A stretch of DNA of 64,000 bases from CAXXOK01 sp963664595 (GTDB lineage: Bacteria; Bacillota; Clostridia; Christensenellales; Aristaeellaceae), in contig CAXXOK010000011.1 of assembly GCA_963664595.2 (NCBI GenBank), positions 1 to 64,000 on the forward strand, read 5' to 3'. The position numbers and the translations under genes were made by a program. Each line of letters opens with the position of its first letter. Positions within the stretch are counted from its first letter, which is position 1. This document shows, piece by piece, positions 29,584 through 38,639 of the stretch. The notes beneath the pieces are model-generated. The model ran no database searches and was not told where the DNA came from. It was given only the letters and a program-made list of their open reading frames with translations.

Positions 29584-29648
29584 TTTGCCCGCCGCAGAAC
29601 GACCCCGGACAAAAGGGTATCCGTATTATATATTATACTCTCGCTGCG

Positions 29649-30095
29649 CTATAACGCTCTTTTCAGATACGTCATATCCATCAGGCGTACCCCATCGTCG
29701 ATAATCGGATTGGGATAGTTGTCGGCAAAGAAGTTTTTCAGGGTGTGCGAATACGCAAATCCGCAGCTGTGATAAAACGCCATCATAGCGGGTGTATCGC
29801 CGGTTCCCACCAGCATCTGTTTTCCCCGTGTCCGATAGTGATCCACAATGAAGGAAACCAGCTTTTTTCCGTAGCCCATCCTCTGGTATTGCGGCTTTGT
29901 CGCAATGTTCTTAAGTTCAAAAATCCCCGGTTCTTCCTCCGTAACGACGCAAATTGCCCGTACGTCGTCATCATACAGGGCAAACATTTCCCCGCGGAAC
30001 AGGTACTTATAAATCATGTTCTCCTCTTCATCCGCGAGAAGAAGCAATTCCAGATAGTTTGTTTTATCACGGTCCTCAATTTGCAGAATCTTCAT
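29649..30095 (-). CDS. GNAT-family N-acetyltransferase
   Basis: A 148-residue acetyltransferase. The acetyl-CoA-binding motif A is IATKPQYQRMGYGKKLVSFIV, fitting the family R/Q-x-x-G-x-G/A pattern, and motif B follows in YHSCGFAYSHTLKNFF. The acceptor is not predictable; the domain is the small single-domain type often acting on free amines or protein N-termini. ATG 30095 is chosen over upstream in-frame starts because AGGAAGGAAC precedes it. Confidence 0.8.
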   Translation of the reverse strand: MKILQIEDRDKTNYLELLLLADEEENMIYKYLFRGEMFALYDDDVRAICVVTEEEPGIFELKNIATKPQYQRMGYGKKLVSFIVDHYRTRGKQMLVGTGDTPAMMAFYHSCGFAYSHTLKNFFADNYPNPIIDDGVRLMDMTYLKRAL

Positions 30096-30163
30096 GATTG
30101 TTCCTTCCTGTTGATCCGTTTCTGTATTCTCCATGCTTTTTATTTTACCGGCTAATGCCACCG

Positions 30164-30209
30164 AAAACAAGCATATACCGTGCCATACAGCCCGGTATAT
30201 GCTTGTTTT
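30164..30209. repeat. 17-base inverted repeat, bidirectional hairpin
   Basis: Bases 30164-30180 and 30193-30209 are perfect inverted repeats (CATATACCG in the middle) around a 12-base loop, ending in TTTT on one side and beginning AAAA on the other. It lies upstream of the acetyltransferase start and downstream of the PSD-like gene region, both on the minus strand, so it best fits a terminator for the PSD-like gene. Confidence 0.55.
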
Positions 30210-30317
30210 CTTCATCAGGCTTTCCGCTGCGCCCATTCGCCTGAACGACCGGAATCCCTCCGTGCAAACTGGGGACGCGGGAAGCTCTTGCCGTATTGTG
30301 GGAATTGCGGCTCTGCC

Positions 30318-31595
30318 CTACTTTAGCGTAAGCTGTCCGTAGGCTTCGCCCATATACATGTGCTGGTATCCCTCCGCGTCCGTTTTCGGCGTCGCCAGCA
30401 GCTCAAAATTAACAGGCTGCTGGAACAGCATCACGATATCCGAGCCTCCAAACAAGAAGGTGCCCATCATGTCGCCTTTTTCCACCCGCGCGCCCACCTG
30501 AACGCTGTCCTCAAAGTTTACGGAGGACACCTGCGACATACCGATGGGCATCACTGCCACCAGCCCGTACCCGTCCGTATCCAAAATCACGCAGCCGCGG
30601 GTTTCGATGGTCTGCCAGCCGGGCGTGGTATCCAGCAGCACGTACTTATTAAGCTCCGCGTCCCATTGCGTAATGCCGCCTGCCGCGTCATCCGCCGCGA
30701 TCAGGCTCACCTCCACCACCGTGCCGCCGACCGGGAAATGATAGCGGTGGTAGTCGTTCACATCCAAAAACGTATGGGTGAGCGTACCGCCCACAAACGC
30801 GTCCTGATACGCGCTGTCCGGCCCCAGCAGATTGGGGATGGAATTGAAGTAGCTGGATTTGATCAGTACGCCGTCCTTTTGCACGATATTGGAGTCCCCG
30901 TCGATTGCCCACACGCCCTGCGGGGTGGAATCCGCGGGGGCCGTCACCACGGAGGCATCCTCCGCCGAGGCGATGGGCCGCACATCCGGCGAAACCAGAT
31001 AGCGGGAGAAGAAATCATTGAACGAATGCCAATTATCGGGGGATTCGTACCAGCCCTTGTCCAGGCCGAAGCGGTCGTCCGCCAGGGCGAGCCGGTAATA
31101 GCTGTCGTTCCAGGATACCGCCGTGCTCAGGTATTCACCCCACTGTTTGGTAAACTGTATCAGCCAGGTGCGGTACGGTTCCATATACTGGATGGAGTTG
31201 TTGTAATATCCCTTCCCCTCCAGCGCCTCCATAGGCTGATCGTTGATAAAGTACAGGTAGTCGATGCTTTGGTCAAGCTTCTCGTACAGCTTGGTGTAGG
31301 GCAGCTCGTTTAAAATGTTCCATGGCATCGCCAGCGAGGCCCAGTCTATGTACAGATAATACGCCTCCAGCGTCTGCGCCGGGTTGGTAGCGGGATCCGG
31401 GTTAATTTCCTTGGCCAGCTCGATGGACTGGGTCAGCAGCTGTTTCAGGCTGGCGTCATGTTCCACCATTGTGATCAGCTCCCGGGTGATCGGCTGGTGG
31501 GCGGCCGTGCCCGCCAGGGCCGCGCAGCAGGAAGTCAGCGTGAGGGTCAGGACCAGGAGAAGGGCCAGTTTGCGCAGCGTGAATGCTTTTTTCAT
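30318..31595 (-). CDS. Exported phosphatidylserine-decarboxylase-like lipoprotein
   Basis: The 425-residue product has a signal peptide ending in a lipobox (LTLTSCCA). The mature part carries the phosphatidylserine decarboxylase pattern: FNDFFSRYLVSPDVRPI, LTHTFLDVNDYHRYHFPVGG and, near residue 385, FLFGGSDIVMLF, where PSD enzymes have LGST/GGST and the serine becomes the pyruvoyl group after self-cleavage. The serine is kept but the next residue is Asp instead of Thr. PSD normally acts on the cytoplasmic membrane face; an exported, lipid-anchored version is unusual. It lies beside a secreted C69 peptidase on the same strand. Substrate and self-processing are not established. Confidence 0.8.
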   Translation of the reverse strand: MKKAFTLRKLALLLVLTLTLTSCCAALAGTAAHQPITRELITMVEHDASLKQLLTQSIELAKEINPDPATNPAQTLEAYYLYIDWASLAMPWNILNELPYTKLYEKLDQSIDYLYFINDQPMEALEGKGYYNNSIQYMEPYRTWLIQFTKQWGEYLSTAVSWNDSYYRLALADDRFGLDKGWYESPDNWHSFNDFFSRYLVSPDVRPIASAEDASVVTAPADSTPQGVWAIDGDSNIVQKDGVLIKSSYFNSIPNLLGPDSAYQDAFVGGTLTHTFLDVNDYHRYHFPVGGTVVEVSLIAADDAAGGITQWDAELNKYVLLDTTPGWQTIETRGCVILDTDGYGLVAVMPIGMSQVSSVNFEDSVQVGARVEKGDMMGTFLFGGSDIVMLFQQPVNFELLATPKTDAEGYQHMYMGEAYGQLTLK

Positions 31596-31659
31596 ACATT
31601 TGCTCCTTTTGCTACGTCTCTTTTTATGTGATAGGATCTTCGTTTGGAACCTTCACCGC

Positions 31660-33108
31660 TTAATTCTTGCTGGGATCGTCGTGCATCGCGGACGCGCCGT
31701 TGCCCTCAACGTTCCAGTTGATCACCTTGGGGATGACCTCGTTCGTCAGCGTCACCGCGTCCGCCAGGGCGTGGGCGGCAATACCGGCAAACAGCTGCGC
31801 AGCCACATCGCCATTAGAGCCGGAAGCAAGATACGTCTTGTCCATCTCCGGCATGCCGGCGATCAGCTCCTCCTCCATCGCCCGCCAATGCATGCGGATG
31901 GGATATCCCCAGTCCGTCCGGTTCAGCGAGCCCAGCGTATCCAGCCAGCGGTATACGGAATAGGCGCTGTTTGTATCGTAGGTATCACAGTCATAGGTAT
32001 AGGCCTCCGGGGTGGAGGTCAGGTTGCCGTACATCGGCAGGAACACGCTGAACTCGGCGGTTGAAAGCGCCACCCAGTATACGGCGGGCAGGCTGGGCCG
32101 GTACCAGAACAGATGCACCGCAAGCGTGCGGTTGATGCCGATGGGCCGCCATTGGTCGTTCTCATTTACGTTATAGCAGGTATCCTCGTAGCGGTAGCGG
32201 GTCAGCTCCATCACGCTGTGCAGCGTTACAGGCCGGTCCGGCGTAAAGAAGAGATCATAGGTGTGATTCACGTCATAGCCCTGCTCCTGCGAGGGGGCGA
32301 AATACCGCTGCCCGGCCCATACGCGGATCTGGCTGTAGTCGCGGTGCGGTTCGCCGTAGGTCAGCGCCGCGTGCGGCTGCCCGTCCATGTTCACCAGAAA
32401 TCCCTTTTCTTCCGCCAGCCGCCAGAAATCCGGCGAGGCGATTACCGTATCCGCGTCAGTCACATCCACGCAGCCGATCAGCGCGTCGTTGCCGATCACG
32501 GCTGCCTTGTCGTCTGGCACCTTCACGGCCAGCCAGTGATGGCCGGAATAGATTTCAATATACCAGGCTTCCGTTTCGTCGGCGATCACCACGCCGTTGC
32601 CCTCCGCGCTGCCGTACTGGGTTACGATGCTCCCCAGCCGTTCAATCCCCTCGCGGGCTGTTTGCACGTAAGGGATCACCACCGTGGGGATGCTGTCCTC
32701 CGCGATGCCGTTTTCCACATACGGGTCATACTGCAGCACGTCCTCGCCGCCGTATATGCTCTCCGTCGCGGTGATGGATACGCCATATTCGTTGAGCGCG
32801 CTCTCCGCCCAAATGCCCGCATTCATGGCCGGTGCGAGCGGGGTCATGACATACTGGCAGCTTTCAGGCGGCAGCTGCATGGCAAAGCCGTTGCAAACGC
32901 TGACGTACTCGTAGGGTTCACTCAGGGTCTGGGCGGGCACGGTAACGATCTGGATTGTTTGAAACTCCTCGCCGTCGTCGGTTCGCCCGAATATCAACGA
33001 TCCGTCGTCGCTGGCGCCGCGGCCGACAATTATGGTCGTGCAAGCCCCTGCAACCGAAGGCAGAACCAGCAGGAAAGCAAGCAGCAGAGCGACCAACTTA
33101 TTTTGCAT
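31660..33108 (-). CDS. Secreted C69-family dipeptidase
   Basis: A 482-residue N-terminal-nucleophile hydrolase. After the signal peptide (ALLLAFLLVLPSVAGA) the mature chain would start CTTIIVGRGASDDGSLIFGR, where the cysteine is the catalytic nucleophile of peptidase family C69 (PepD). Other family segments are NEYGVSITATES, QTAREGIERLGSIVTQYG and ETEAWYIEIYSGHHWLAVKVPDD. It probably cleaves dipeptides from peptides or peptidoglycan fragments outside the cell. It is 65 bases upstream of the PSD-like gene and may be co-transcribed. Confidence 0.9.
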   Translation of the reverse strand: MQNKLVALLLAFLLVLPSVAGACTTIIVGRGASDDGSLIFGRTDDGEEFQTIQIVTVPAQTLSEPYEYVSVCNGFAMQLPPESCQYVMTPLAPAMNAGIWAESALNEYGVSITATESIYGGEDVLQYDPYVENGIAEDSIPTVVIPYVQTAREGIERLGSIVTQYGSAEGNGVVIADETEAWYIEIYSGHHWLAVKVPDDKAAVIGNDALIGCVDVTDADTVIASPDFWRLAEEKGFLVNMDGQPHAALTYGEPHRDYSQIRVWAGQRYFAPSQEQGYDVNHTYDLFFTPDRPVTLHSVMELTRYRYEDTCYNVNENDQWRPIGINRTLAVHLFWYRPSLPAVYWVALSTAEFSVFLPMYGNLTSTPEAYTYDCDTYDTNSAYSVYRWLDTLGSLNRTDWGYPIRMHWRAMEEELIAGMPEMDKTYLASGSNGDVAAQLFAGIAAHALADAVTLTNEVIPKVINWNVEGNGASAMHDDPSKN

Positions 33109-33380
33109 TATCGCATACCTCTTTTCAATTTTTCAGAGCCTGCAGCAGTTTTTCGCAATGGAGGTGAAACCGGGCGTACGGTAACCAGTTTGTGGTGTTC
33201 CAACGGCTGAATCGTGCTACATTTCCATTGAGCACAATATACCACACATGGTAAAATACTTCAAGAATACAGGCGCTTGCGCCATCCGTATCAGTAGCGG
33301 CGAATAGGGTTTGGATTCCGCCTGCAAAAAAGCTCCGCCGCAAACCCACGGCAGAGCCTGTGCGGTGAAACCGCTCCCGT

Positions 33381-34022
33381 TTACGCCTGTGTTTCACCGA
33401 ATCCCATAAACAAATAGACGCCCAGCACCGCTGTAAACCCGACCGCGGAAAACACGCTGAAGCGTTCCATAATGCCGAATACCGAGGGCAGCGCTCCTGT
33501 GCCGACGGCACCGGCCAGCATCATACCCAGCGCCGCAGCGGCCCATACGGCGAGGGAGCGGTACCGTTTTTCACGGGCGCCGCCGACGATGATCAGCACA
33601 AGCGACGCGATGGATAAAAGCACCACCGGCACGGTAACCGCGAACATGTGCATTATGTCCGAAACCGTACCCGCATACCCGCTTCCCGATAATGGAAACA
33701 TGGCATACCCCGCCGCGGAAATCCAGCTCATGATCACAAACAGGTCGATCCCGACGCGCAGCGGCTTGTTGAGCTTGCCCTGGATGTAGATCAGCACCAT
33801 CATCAGCGTCACAACGCCGCACAGGTTGTACAATGCCGACAGCCGTTCCCACAGCAGTCGGGAGGGCGCGTCCACCGCGCTCAGGTCGCTGACCGCCTGC
33901 GTAACCCAATCGTACCCCGGGTAGGCGGCCGGGGCAAAGAGAACCGCCGCCGTATACGATAGCAGGCTCACAATCCCCAGCAGGCCGCACCATTGAATGA
34001 GTTCCTTCTTTTGATGGTTCAT
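33381..34022 (-). CDS. DUF998 family membrane protein
   Basis: A 213-residue protein with six predicted helices. The DUF998 features are the extracytoplasmic YPGYDWVTQAVSDLSAVDAPS after helix 1 and later YAMFPLSGSGYAGTVSDIMHMF. The family is a distant relative of bacterial membrane proteins of the frag1/DRAM type with unknown function. AAAGGAAAAGAGGAAAGC precedes ATG 34022. It appears monocistronic. Confidence 0.85.
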   Translation of the reverse strand: MNHQKKELIQWCGLLGIVSLLSYTAAVLFAPAAYPGYDWVTQAVSDLSAVDAPSRLLWERLSALYNLCGVVTLMMVLIYIQGKLNKPLRVGIDLFVIMSWISAAGYAMFPLSGSGYAGTVSDIMHMFAVTVPVVLLSIASLVLIIVGGAREKRYRSLAVWAAAALGMMLAGAVGTGALPSVFGIMERFSVFSAVGFTAVLGVYLFMGFGETQA

Positions 34023-34447
34023 TTGCTTTCCTCTTTTCCTTTGGATAATACCACATCATGCGCCTGTGCGTGGCGGTCCGGCCCACCCGCAGGGTTCGGG
34101 TTCCGGCAAAGCGAACGTATGGAGGATGATCAGCCGCGATATCCGCCGTTGCGGCAGCAACGAAACGGGTTCCTTTTCAACACCGATCCGACGGCCCCTT
34201 GCCGGTGTGCAATCACGGTTCCATTTCTCTGTCCGGGCCGCCGCCCTTTATTATTATTTGGTCAGTTTCCAGTCTTTGCCGCCGCTCGCTCCGTTTCTCC
34301 CATCATAGGATGACGAGCCTACCTTCGTCAAACCGGGCGCGCGTCCGGCGGTTTTCCCGGCTTGTGGTGCTGTAAATCGTATGCTATGATGGAAGCACAA
34401 TCAACCTCATGTTTTCCGTCCGCATGCCGGAGAAGGGATGAATCTCC
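34023..34447. other. Intergenic region between divergent genes
   Basis: No gene is supported. Near its right end TTGTGG (34362-34367) and TATGAT (34385-34390) are 17 bases apart and form a likely promoter for the serine hydrolase. The central part is GC-rich and shows no clear repeat or RNA. Confidence 0.5.
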
Positions 34448-35467
34448 ATGGAACAGCTTTGGACCCGCTGGGAGGATGCCGACCGGTTTTCGGGTGTATT
34501 TTCCGTATCCGGCCCCGAGGGGGTTCTGTTTAAAGCATGCCGCGGCCTGCGCAACCGAAGCGAGCAGCTGCCGGTGAACCACGATACCGCCTTTGCCATT
34601 GCCTCCGGCACCAAGCTGTTCACGGGCCTTGCCGTGTGCAGGCTGATGGATGCCGGGCGGCTGAAGCCCGAGGATCGCCTGTGGGATCTCCTGCCCGGTG
34701 ATCTTGGGCAAATCGACAGGCGCGTCACCATGCGTCACCTGCTCACACACACCTCCGGCGTCGGGGATTACATTGATGAGGAAGCCGACAACTGTACGGA
34801 GCAGCTGCTGGGCCTGTATGAAAAATATCCGGTATACCTGTGGGAGAATCTTCCGTATTATCTGCCGATGATCACCCCGCTCACGCCCAAGTTTGCGCCC
34901 GGAGAGCGCTTCAGCTATTCCAACGCGGGTTTCGTGCTGCTAGGTTTGGTGGTTGAGGCTGTCAGCGGTATGCCGTATCAGGAATTTGTCCGCCGGGAAA
35001 TCATTCAGCCGCTGCGCCTGCGGCACACGGGCTTTTACCGGTCGGACGCACTGCCGCCGAACACGGCCCTGGGGTATTATCTGGACGAAAGCACCGGGCA
35101 GTGGCGGCACAATCTGTTCCGCCTGCCCATCGTGGGCGGCAGCGACGGCGGCCTGTACACCTGTGCGGACGACCTGAACACCCTGTGGCGCGCCGTGTTC
35201 GAGGGCCGGGTTCTGTCCGCCGCCATGCTTGCGGCCTTTAGCCAAGCGCAGGCCGTGCGGGATGGCGAGGGCCGCAGCTACGGGCTTGGCGTGTACCGGT
35301 ACGACAGGAATGGCCATACAGCCTGGTACGCGGTGGGCTCGGATTTTGGAATCGACTTTTTCACGGCGTACTTTCCCGATCAGCAGGTATCGGCATCCGC
35401 TCTGGGCAATACGGAGCTGAATACCTTCCCCCTGCTGCGCGCGCTGTTTGACAAACTGCTTATATAA
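34448..35467 (+). CDS. Serine hydrolase of the class C beta-lactamase/DD-peptidase family
   Basis: The 339-residue product lacks a signal peptide. The SxxK motif is SGTK in AIASGTKLFTGLAVCRLMD, the YxN motif is YSN in FSYSNAGFVLLG, and the third-box region appears as YAVGSDFGIDFF instead of a clear KTG/HTG. MRHLLTHTSGVGDY is the usual family block. Cytoplasmic members act as esterases or D-amino-acid amidases; no direct evidence points to antibiotic resistance. It is 32 bases before the DJ-1 gene. Confidence 0.85.
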   Translation: MEQLWTRWEDADRFSGVFSVSGPEGVLFKACRGLRNRSEQLPVNHDTAFAIASGTKLFTGLAVCRLMDAGRLKPEDRLWDLLPGDLGQIDRRVTMRHLLTHTSGVGDYIDEEADNCTEQLLGLYEKYPVYLWENLPYYLPMITPLTPKFAPGERFSYSNAGFVLLGLVVEAVSGMPYQEFVRREIIQPLRLRHTGFYRSDALPPNTALGYYLDESTGQWRHNLFRLPIVGGSDGGLYTCADDLNTLWRAVFEGRVLSAAMLAAFSQAQAVRDGEGRSYGLGVYRYDRNGHTAWYAVGSDFGIDFFTAYFPDQQVSASALGNTELNTFPLLRALFDKLLI

Positions 35468-35498
35468 CAACCCCGCCTCAGCCAAAGGAGAGAGTCTT

Positions 35499-36071
35499 AT
35501 GGGAACGGTTCTGTGCTTTGTCCCCGCGCGGTTTGCGGAATTTGAAATCACGCTGGCGCTGCATGTGCTGCGGGATATCGGCGAGAAAAAGATTGTCACG
35601 GTCGGCTATACCCAAGAGCCCGTCACCTCGTTCAACGGCCTGCGCTGCGTTGCCGATATCACCCTGGAAGAGGCGGCGGCGCTGCCGGATGTCGAGGCGT
35701 TTCTCATGCCCGGCGGGCCGATCTGCGAGCGCAACGAAGCGCTGGTTTCCTTGATTCAAAAGCTGGACCGGCAGCAGGCGCTGCTGGCCGCCATCTGCTT
35801 CGGGCCGCAGTACCTGGCGCGGGCGGGGGTGCTGAACGCCCACCGCTTCACCACCTCCTGCCGACCCGACCACATGAAGGCGCTCGGCCTGCCGGATCCC
35901 TTCCCCCGCGCGCACTTTGTGGAAGACCGCGTGGTAACGGACGGTAACGTGATCACCGCGCAGGGTGAAGCCTTTGTGGACTTCGCGTTTGCCATTGCCG
36001 GCGCACTCGGCCTGTACGCAGCCCACGAGGAAGATTTAAAGTGGCTGTACCACACCATCCTCAACCGCTAA
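35499..36071 (+). CDS. DJ-1/PfpI family protein
   Basis: A 190-residue class I glutamine-amidotransferase-like fold. The nucleophile elbow is AAICFGPQYLARAG with Cys, and the partner acidic residue is near FAEFEITLALHVL. A final SCRPDHMKALGLP loop and VITAQGEAFVDFAFAIAG fit the family. Members act as glyoxalases/deglycases, chaperones or isonitrile hydratases. ATG 35499 is preferred because AAAGGAGAGAG precedes it. Confidence 0.88.
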   Translation: MGTVLCFVPARFAEFEITLALHVLRDIGEKKIVTVGYTQEPVTSFNGLRCVADITLEEAAALPDVEAFLMPGGPICERNEALVSLIQKLDRQQALLAAICFGPQYLARAGVLNAHRFTTSCRPDHMKALGLPDPFPRAHFVEDRVVTDGNVITAQGEAFVDFAFAIAGALGLYAAHEEDLKWLYHTILNR

Positions 36072-36074
36072 CAC

Positions 36075-37097
36075 TTATAGCGTGCGGAATTTTTTCAGCG
36101 CCAGTGTGTTCACGGCCCACAGCACCGCACCGTAGCCGATGAGCACCGCGCCGTACAGCCAGATTTTATCAAACCCCGCGCCCTCGATCAACACCCGGCG
36201 GATGGCCTCGGAGCTGTAATACACAGGCATGAGATACCCCAGATTGCCCAGCCCGAAGGGAATGGTATCCTGCGGGATGAGCCCGCAGAAGAATACCTGT
36301 GGGATGATCAGGATGGGGATGAACTGCACCACCTGCATTTCGGATGAGGCCGCGATGGACACCAGCGCGCCAAACAGCACCGCCACCCCCGTGTTGATCA
36401 GCATCAGCAGAAATATCAGGCCTACGCTGCCCGCGCATGGCATTTTCAGCACGTAGAGCACATACACCACCACCAGCAGCGATTGGAGAACGGCAAAAAA
36501 GCCATATCCCAGGGTGTAACCCGTCATCACCTCCCAGCGGCGGATGGGCGTCATCATCAGCCGCTCCAGCGTGCCGCCGGTCCGCTCGCGCACCAAAGTC
36601 ATACCGGAGATCACAAACACGAAGAAAAACGACAGGAACGCCAGAAACACAAACCCCATCGACTGGAAGGTGGAAGCGCCCTCGTTGTACACCACATGGG
36701 CCCGCACCGTAACCGCCTGGGGGATGGCGGCCATGGCCTTCTGCAGCGCCTGCAGGGCCTGGGCGCTTTTCAGCGTGTTTTCCAAAATCCAGGTATGGAT
36801 TGCTGCCTGGTCACGGGTGATGACCATATCGATGTCCTTGCGGTCAATCAACAGCTGCCCCTCACTGCCATACTCCAGCGAAGCCAGGTCCACCAGATGG
36901 ATATCCTCCGCCTCCAGCGCCGTAACGATCGCTACGGGCAGCGCGCTTTCATCCACCGCCAGGGTGGGGATATAGCCGGAATCGCCGAGCAGGAAAAATA
37001 TAAGTGTAAACATCAGGATCGGGGCAAACAAAATCATGGCCAGCGTACGCTTGTCGCCCAGCATTTGACGGATCACACGGATCGCAATCCCTTTCAT
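36075..37097 (-). CDS. ABC-2 type transporter permease
   Basis: A 340-residue permease with one N-terminal helix (LAMILFAPILMFTLIFFLL), an external domain of about 140 residues and five C-terminal helices including the ABC-2 signature GMTLVRERTGGTLERLMMTPIRRWEVMTGY. This is the YhgE/DrrB-NatB-like exporter type. The ATPase gene ends one base before its start (37099/37097), and a TetR repressor heads the operon, suggesting induction by an exported small molecule or drug. Confidence 0.88.
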   Translation of the reverse strand: MKGIAIRVIRQMLGDKRTLAMILFAPILMFTLIFFLLGDSGYIPTLAVDESALPVAIVTALEAEDIHLVDLASLEYGSEGQLLIDRKDIDMVITRDQAAIHTWILENTLKSAQALQALQKAMAAIPQAVTVRAHVVYNEGASTFQSMGFVFLAFLSFFFVFVISGMTLVRERTGGTLERLMMTPIRRWEVMTGYTLGYGFFAVLQSLLVVVYVLYVLKMPCAGSVGLIFLLMLINTGVAVLFGALVSIAASSEMQVVQFIPILIIPQVFFCGLIPQDTIPFGLGNLGYLMPVYYSSEAIRRVLIEGAGFDKIWLYGAVLIGYGAVLWAVNTLALKKFRTL

Positions 37098-37098
37098 A

Positions 37099-37818
37099 TC
37101 AGCACGCTTCCTTTCCCGCCGCCCGGAAGAACAGCTCTTCCACCCGGCCCGTACCGGTGGAGGCAAGGAGGGCGTCCACCGCGTCATAATGGATCAGCCT
37201 TCCGCCGTAGAGCAGCGCGGCTTTGTCGCACTCGGTCACCTCGTCCATCACATGGGTGGAGATGACCAGCGTGATTCCCTTGCGTTTCATGGCGGCAAAG
37301 GTGTCCCACACCGTGCGCTTGAGCACGGGATCGATGCCAACGGTCGGCTCGTCCAGCAGCAGCAGCCTGGGCTCGTTGAGTAGGGCCGTTGCCAGGGACA
37401 GCCGTTTTTTCATGCCGCCGGAATAGTACTTGACCGGTTTTCTGCGGTCCTTCGATAAATCCAGAAGCTCAAGTACCTCGTCTATGCGCTCCTTTTTGCG
37501 CTGCTTGTCCATTTTGAACAGCGAGCCGTAAAACTTCAGGTTATCCTCGCCAGAAATATCGTCGTACAGGGCGTCGTTTTGCGGCATGTAGCCGATATCC
37601 TGCAGTACCTCCAGGCTGGGCACCTGCCGCCCCTCAATGGCGATGCTGCCGCCGTCGGCCGGGATTGCCCCAAGCAGCAGACGGATCAGCGTCGTTTTGC
37701 CCGCGCCGGATGGCCCCAGCAAGCACAATATGCCGCCGCCCGCTAGGGTAAAGGTGATTTTGTTGAGCACCGGTTTGCCAGAAAAGCCCTTGGATACCTG
37801 GTTTACATCAATTTCCAT
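37099..37818 (-). CDS. ABC transporter ATP-binding protein
   Basis: A 239-residue ATPase: Walker A LLGPSGAGKTTLIRLLLG, Q-loop IGYMPQNDALYDD, signature YYSGGMKKRLSLATAL, Walker B RLLLLDEPTVGIDP, H-loop LVISTHVMDEV. It is the drug/natrium-export type. ATG 37818 overlaps the end of the TetR gene, and the permease follows after one base. Confidence 0.92.
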   Translation of the reverse strand: MEIDVNQVSKGFSGKPVLNKITFTLAGGGILCLLGPSGAGKTTLIRLLLGAIPADGGSIAIEGRQVPSLEVLQDIGYMPQNDALYDDISGEDNLKFYGSLFKMDKQRKKERIDEVLELLDLSKDRRKPVKYYSGGMKKRLSLATALLNEPRLLLLDEPTVGIDPVLKRTVWDTFAAMKRKGITLVISTHVMDEVTECDKAALLYGGRLIHYDAVDALLASTGTGRVEELFFRAAGKEAC

Positions 37819-38398
37819 CGTTCTGTTTCCCCGCAATCCTGTATTCATTCTGTAAAAAAGCGTCCGCGATCAGCCCGGCATGGGTGTGAATGTATGCCTC
37901 CCTGTCTTCTCCGCCGTGGAACAGGCAGTAGCACAGGCTAGCCCCCATCAGGGAGCTTGCCAGCCATTCCAGCCAGTCCTGCTGCCGCGCGCCGCCGGGC
38001 TGCGCCCGGCCGCCGATCAGCTTATCCACGTTTTCAAGCGCCCGGCCGCGGATCCCCATCAGCATATCCCGGATATCCTCGTGATGCTTCGCCTCAAAAA
38101 TCAACATGCGGAACAGGGCGTTGTACTGGATAAAATTGCGCAGCGTCGCATGGCACAAAGCGAGGATATCCGCCCGGAGATCCTCCGTTTTCCGGCCGGG
38201 GATCTCCCGCAGGCCAAATTTCTCCGAGATATAGCCCAGCACCCTGTCAAACAGCGTCCGCTTATCGCCAAAGATGCGGAACAGCGTTACCTCGGCAACC
38301 CCCGCCTGCGCCGCGATGGCTTTGGTGGTAGCGGCCGCAAACCCATGGATTTCAAATTCCCCCATCGCCGCAAGAAGGATCTTTTCTTCCGTACTCAT
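37808..38398 (-). CDS. TetR-family repressor of the ABC exporter operon
   Basis: A 196-residue regulator. The N-terminal helix-turn-helix reads EEKILLAAMGEFEIHGFAAA, then TTKAIAAQAGVAEVTLFRIFGDKRTLFD; the C-terminal part is the ligand-binding all-helical domain. It is the first gene of the operon with the ABC genes. A 16-base palindrome GTTAGtaatcgCTAAC sits between its -10 box and ribosome-binding site, so autorepression with derepression by an exporter substrate is likely. Confidence 0.9.
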   Translation of the reverse strand: MSTEEKILLAAMGEFEIHGFAAATTKAIAAQAGVAEVTLFRIFGDKRTLFDRVLGYISEKFGLREIPGRKTEDLRADILALCHATLRNFIQYNALFRMLIFEAKHHEDIRDMLMGIRGRALENVDKLIGGRAQPGGARQQDWLEWLASSLMGASLCYCLFHGGEDREAYIHTHAGLIADAFLQNEYRIAGKQNDGN

Positions 38399-38417
38399 GA
38401 TGTCCTCCTTATGAAAT

Positions 38418-38466
38418 GTTAGTAATCGCTAACGCACATCATAGTCCATTGTTATTTTTTTGTCAA
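38418..38466 (-). promoter_or_regulatory. TetR operon promoter and operator
   Basis: On the minus strand TTGACA (38461-38466) and TATGAT (38438-38443) have a 17-base spacer. The inverted repeat GTTAG (38418-38422) / CTAAC (38429-38433) covers the predicted transcription start. Confidence 0.75.
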
Positions 38467-38512
38467 CATTGACAAATGATTGCATTGAGCGCGTTCTTCC
38501 GCTTGATACTAT

Positions 38513-38541
38513 TTGCATAAAATTAACTGCTGGGCTATAAT
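38513..38541 (+). promoter_or_regulatory. Promoter of the EAL gene
   Basis: TTGCAT (38513-38518) and TATAAT (38536-38541) are 17 bases apart. The leader to the start codon is about 90 bases. Confidence 0.65.
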
Positions 38542-38639
38542 ACGGATAGTGTTATGCCAAAATGAAGTGAGTATATCCCTCTCTGTGAAAACCGTGAGTT
38601 TCCAGTCCCGCCGTAAAAATCGAAATGGGAGTAAATACT

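Noticed and set aside
34448..35467. Beta-lactamase resistance gene
   Set aside because: The SxxK and YxN motifs occur across esterases and amidases; there is no signal peptide and no clear KTG box, so a resistance call is not justified.
38542..38639. Possible c-di-GMP riboswitch before the EAL gene
   Set aside because: The leader of about 90 bases lacks the conserved GEMM elements and shows no convincing paired structure.
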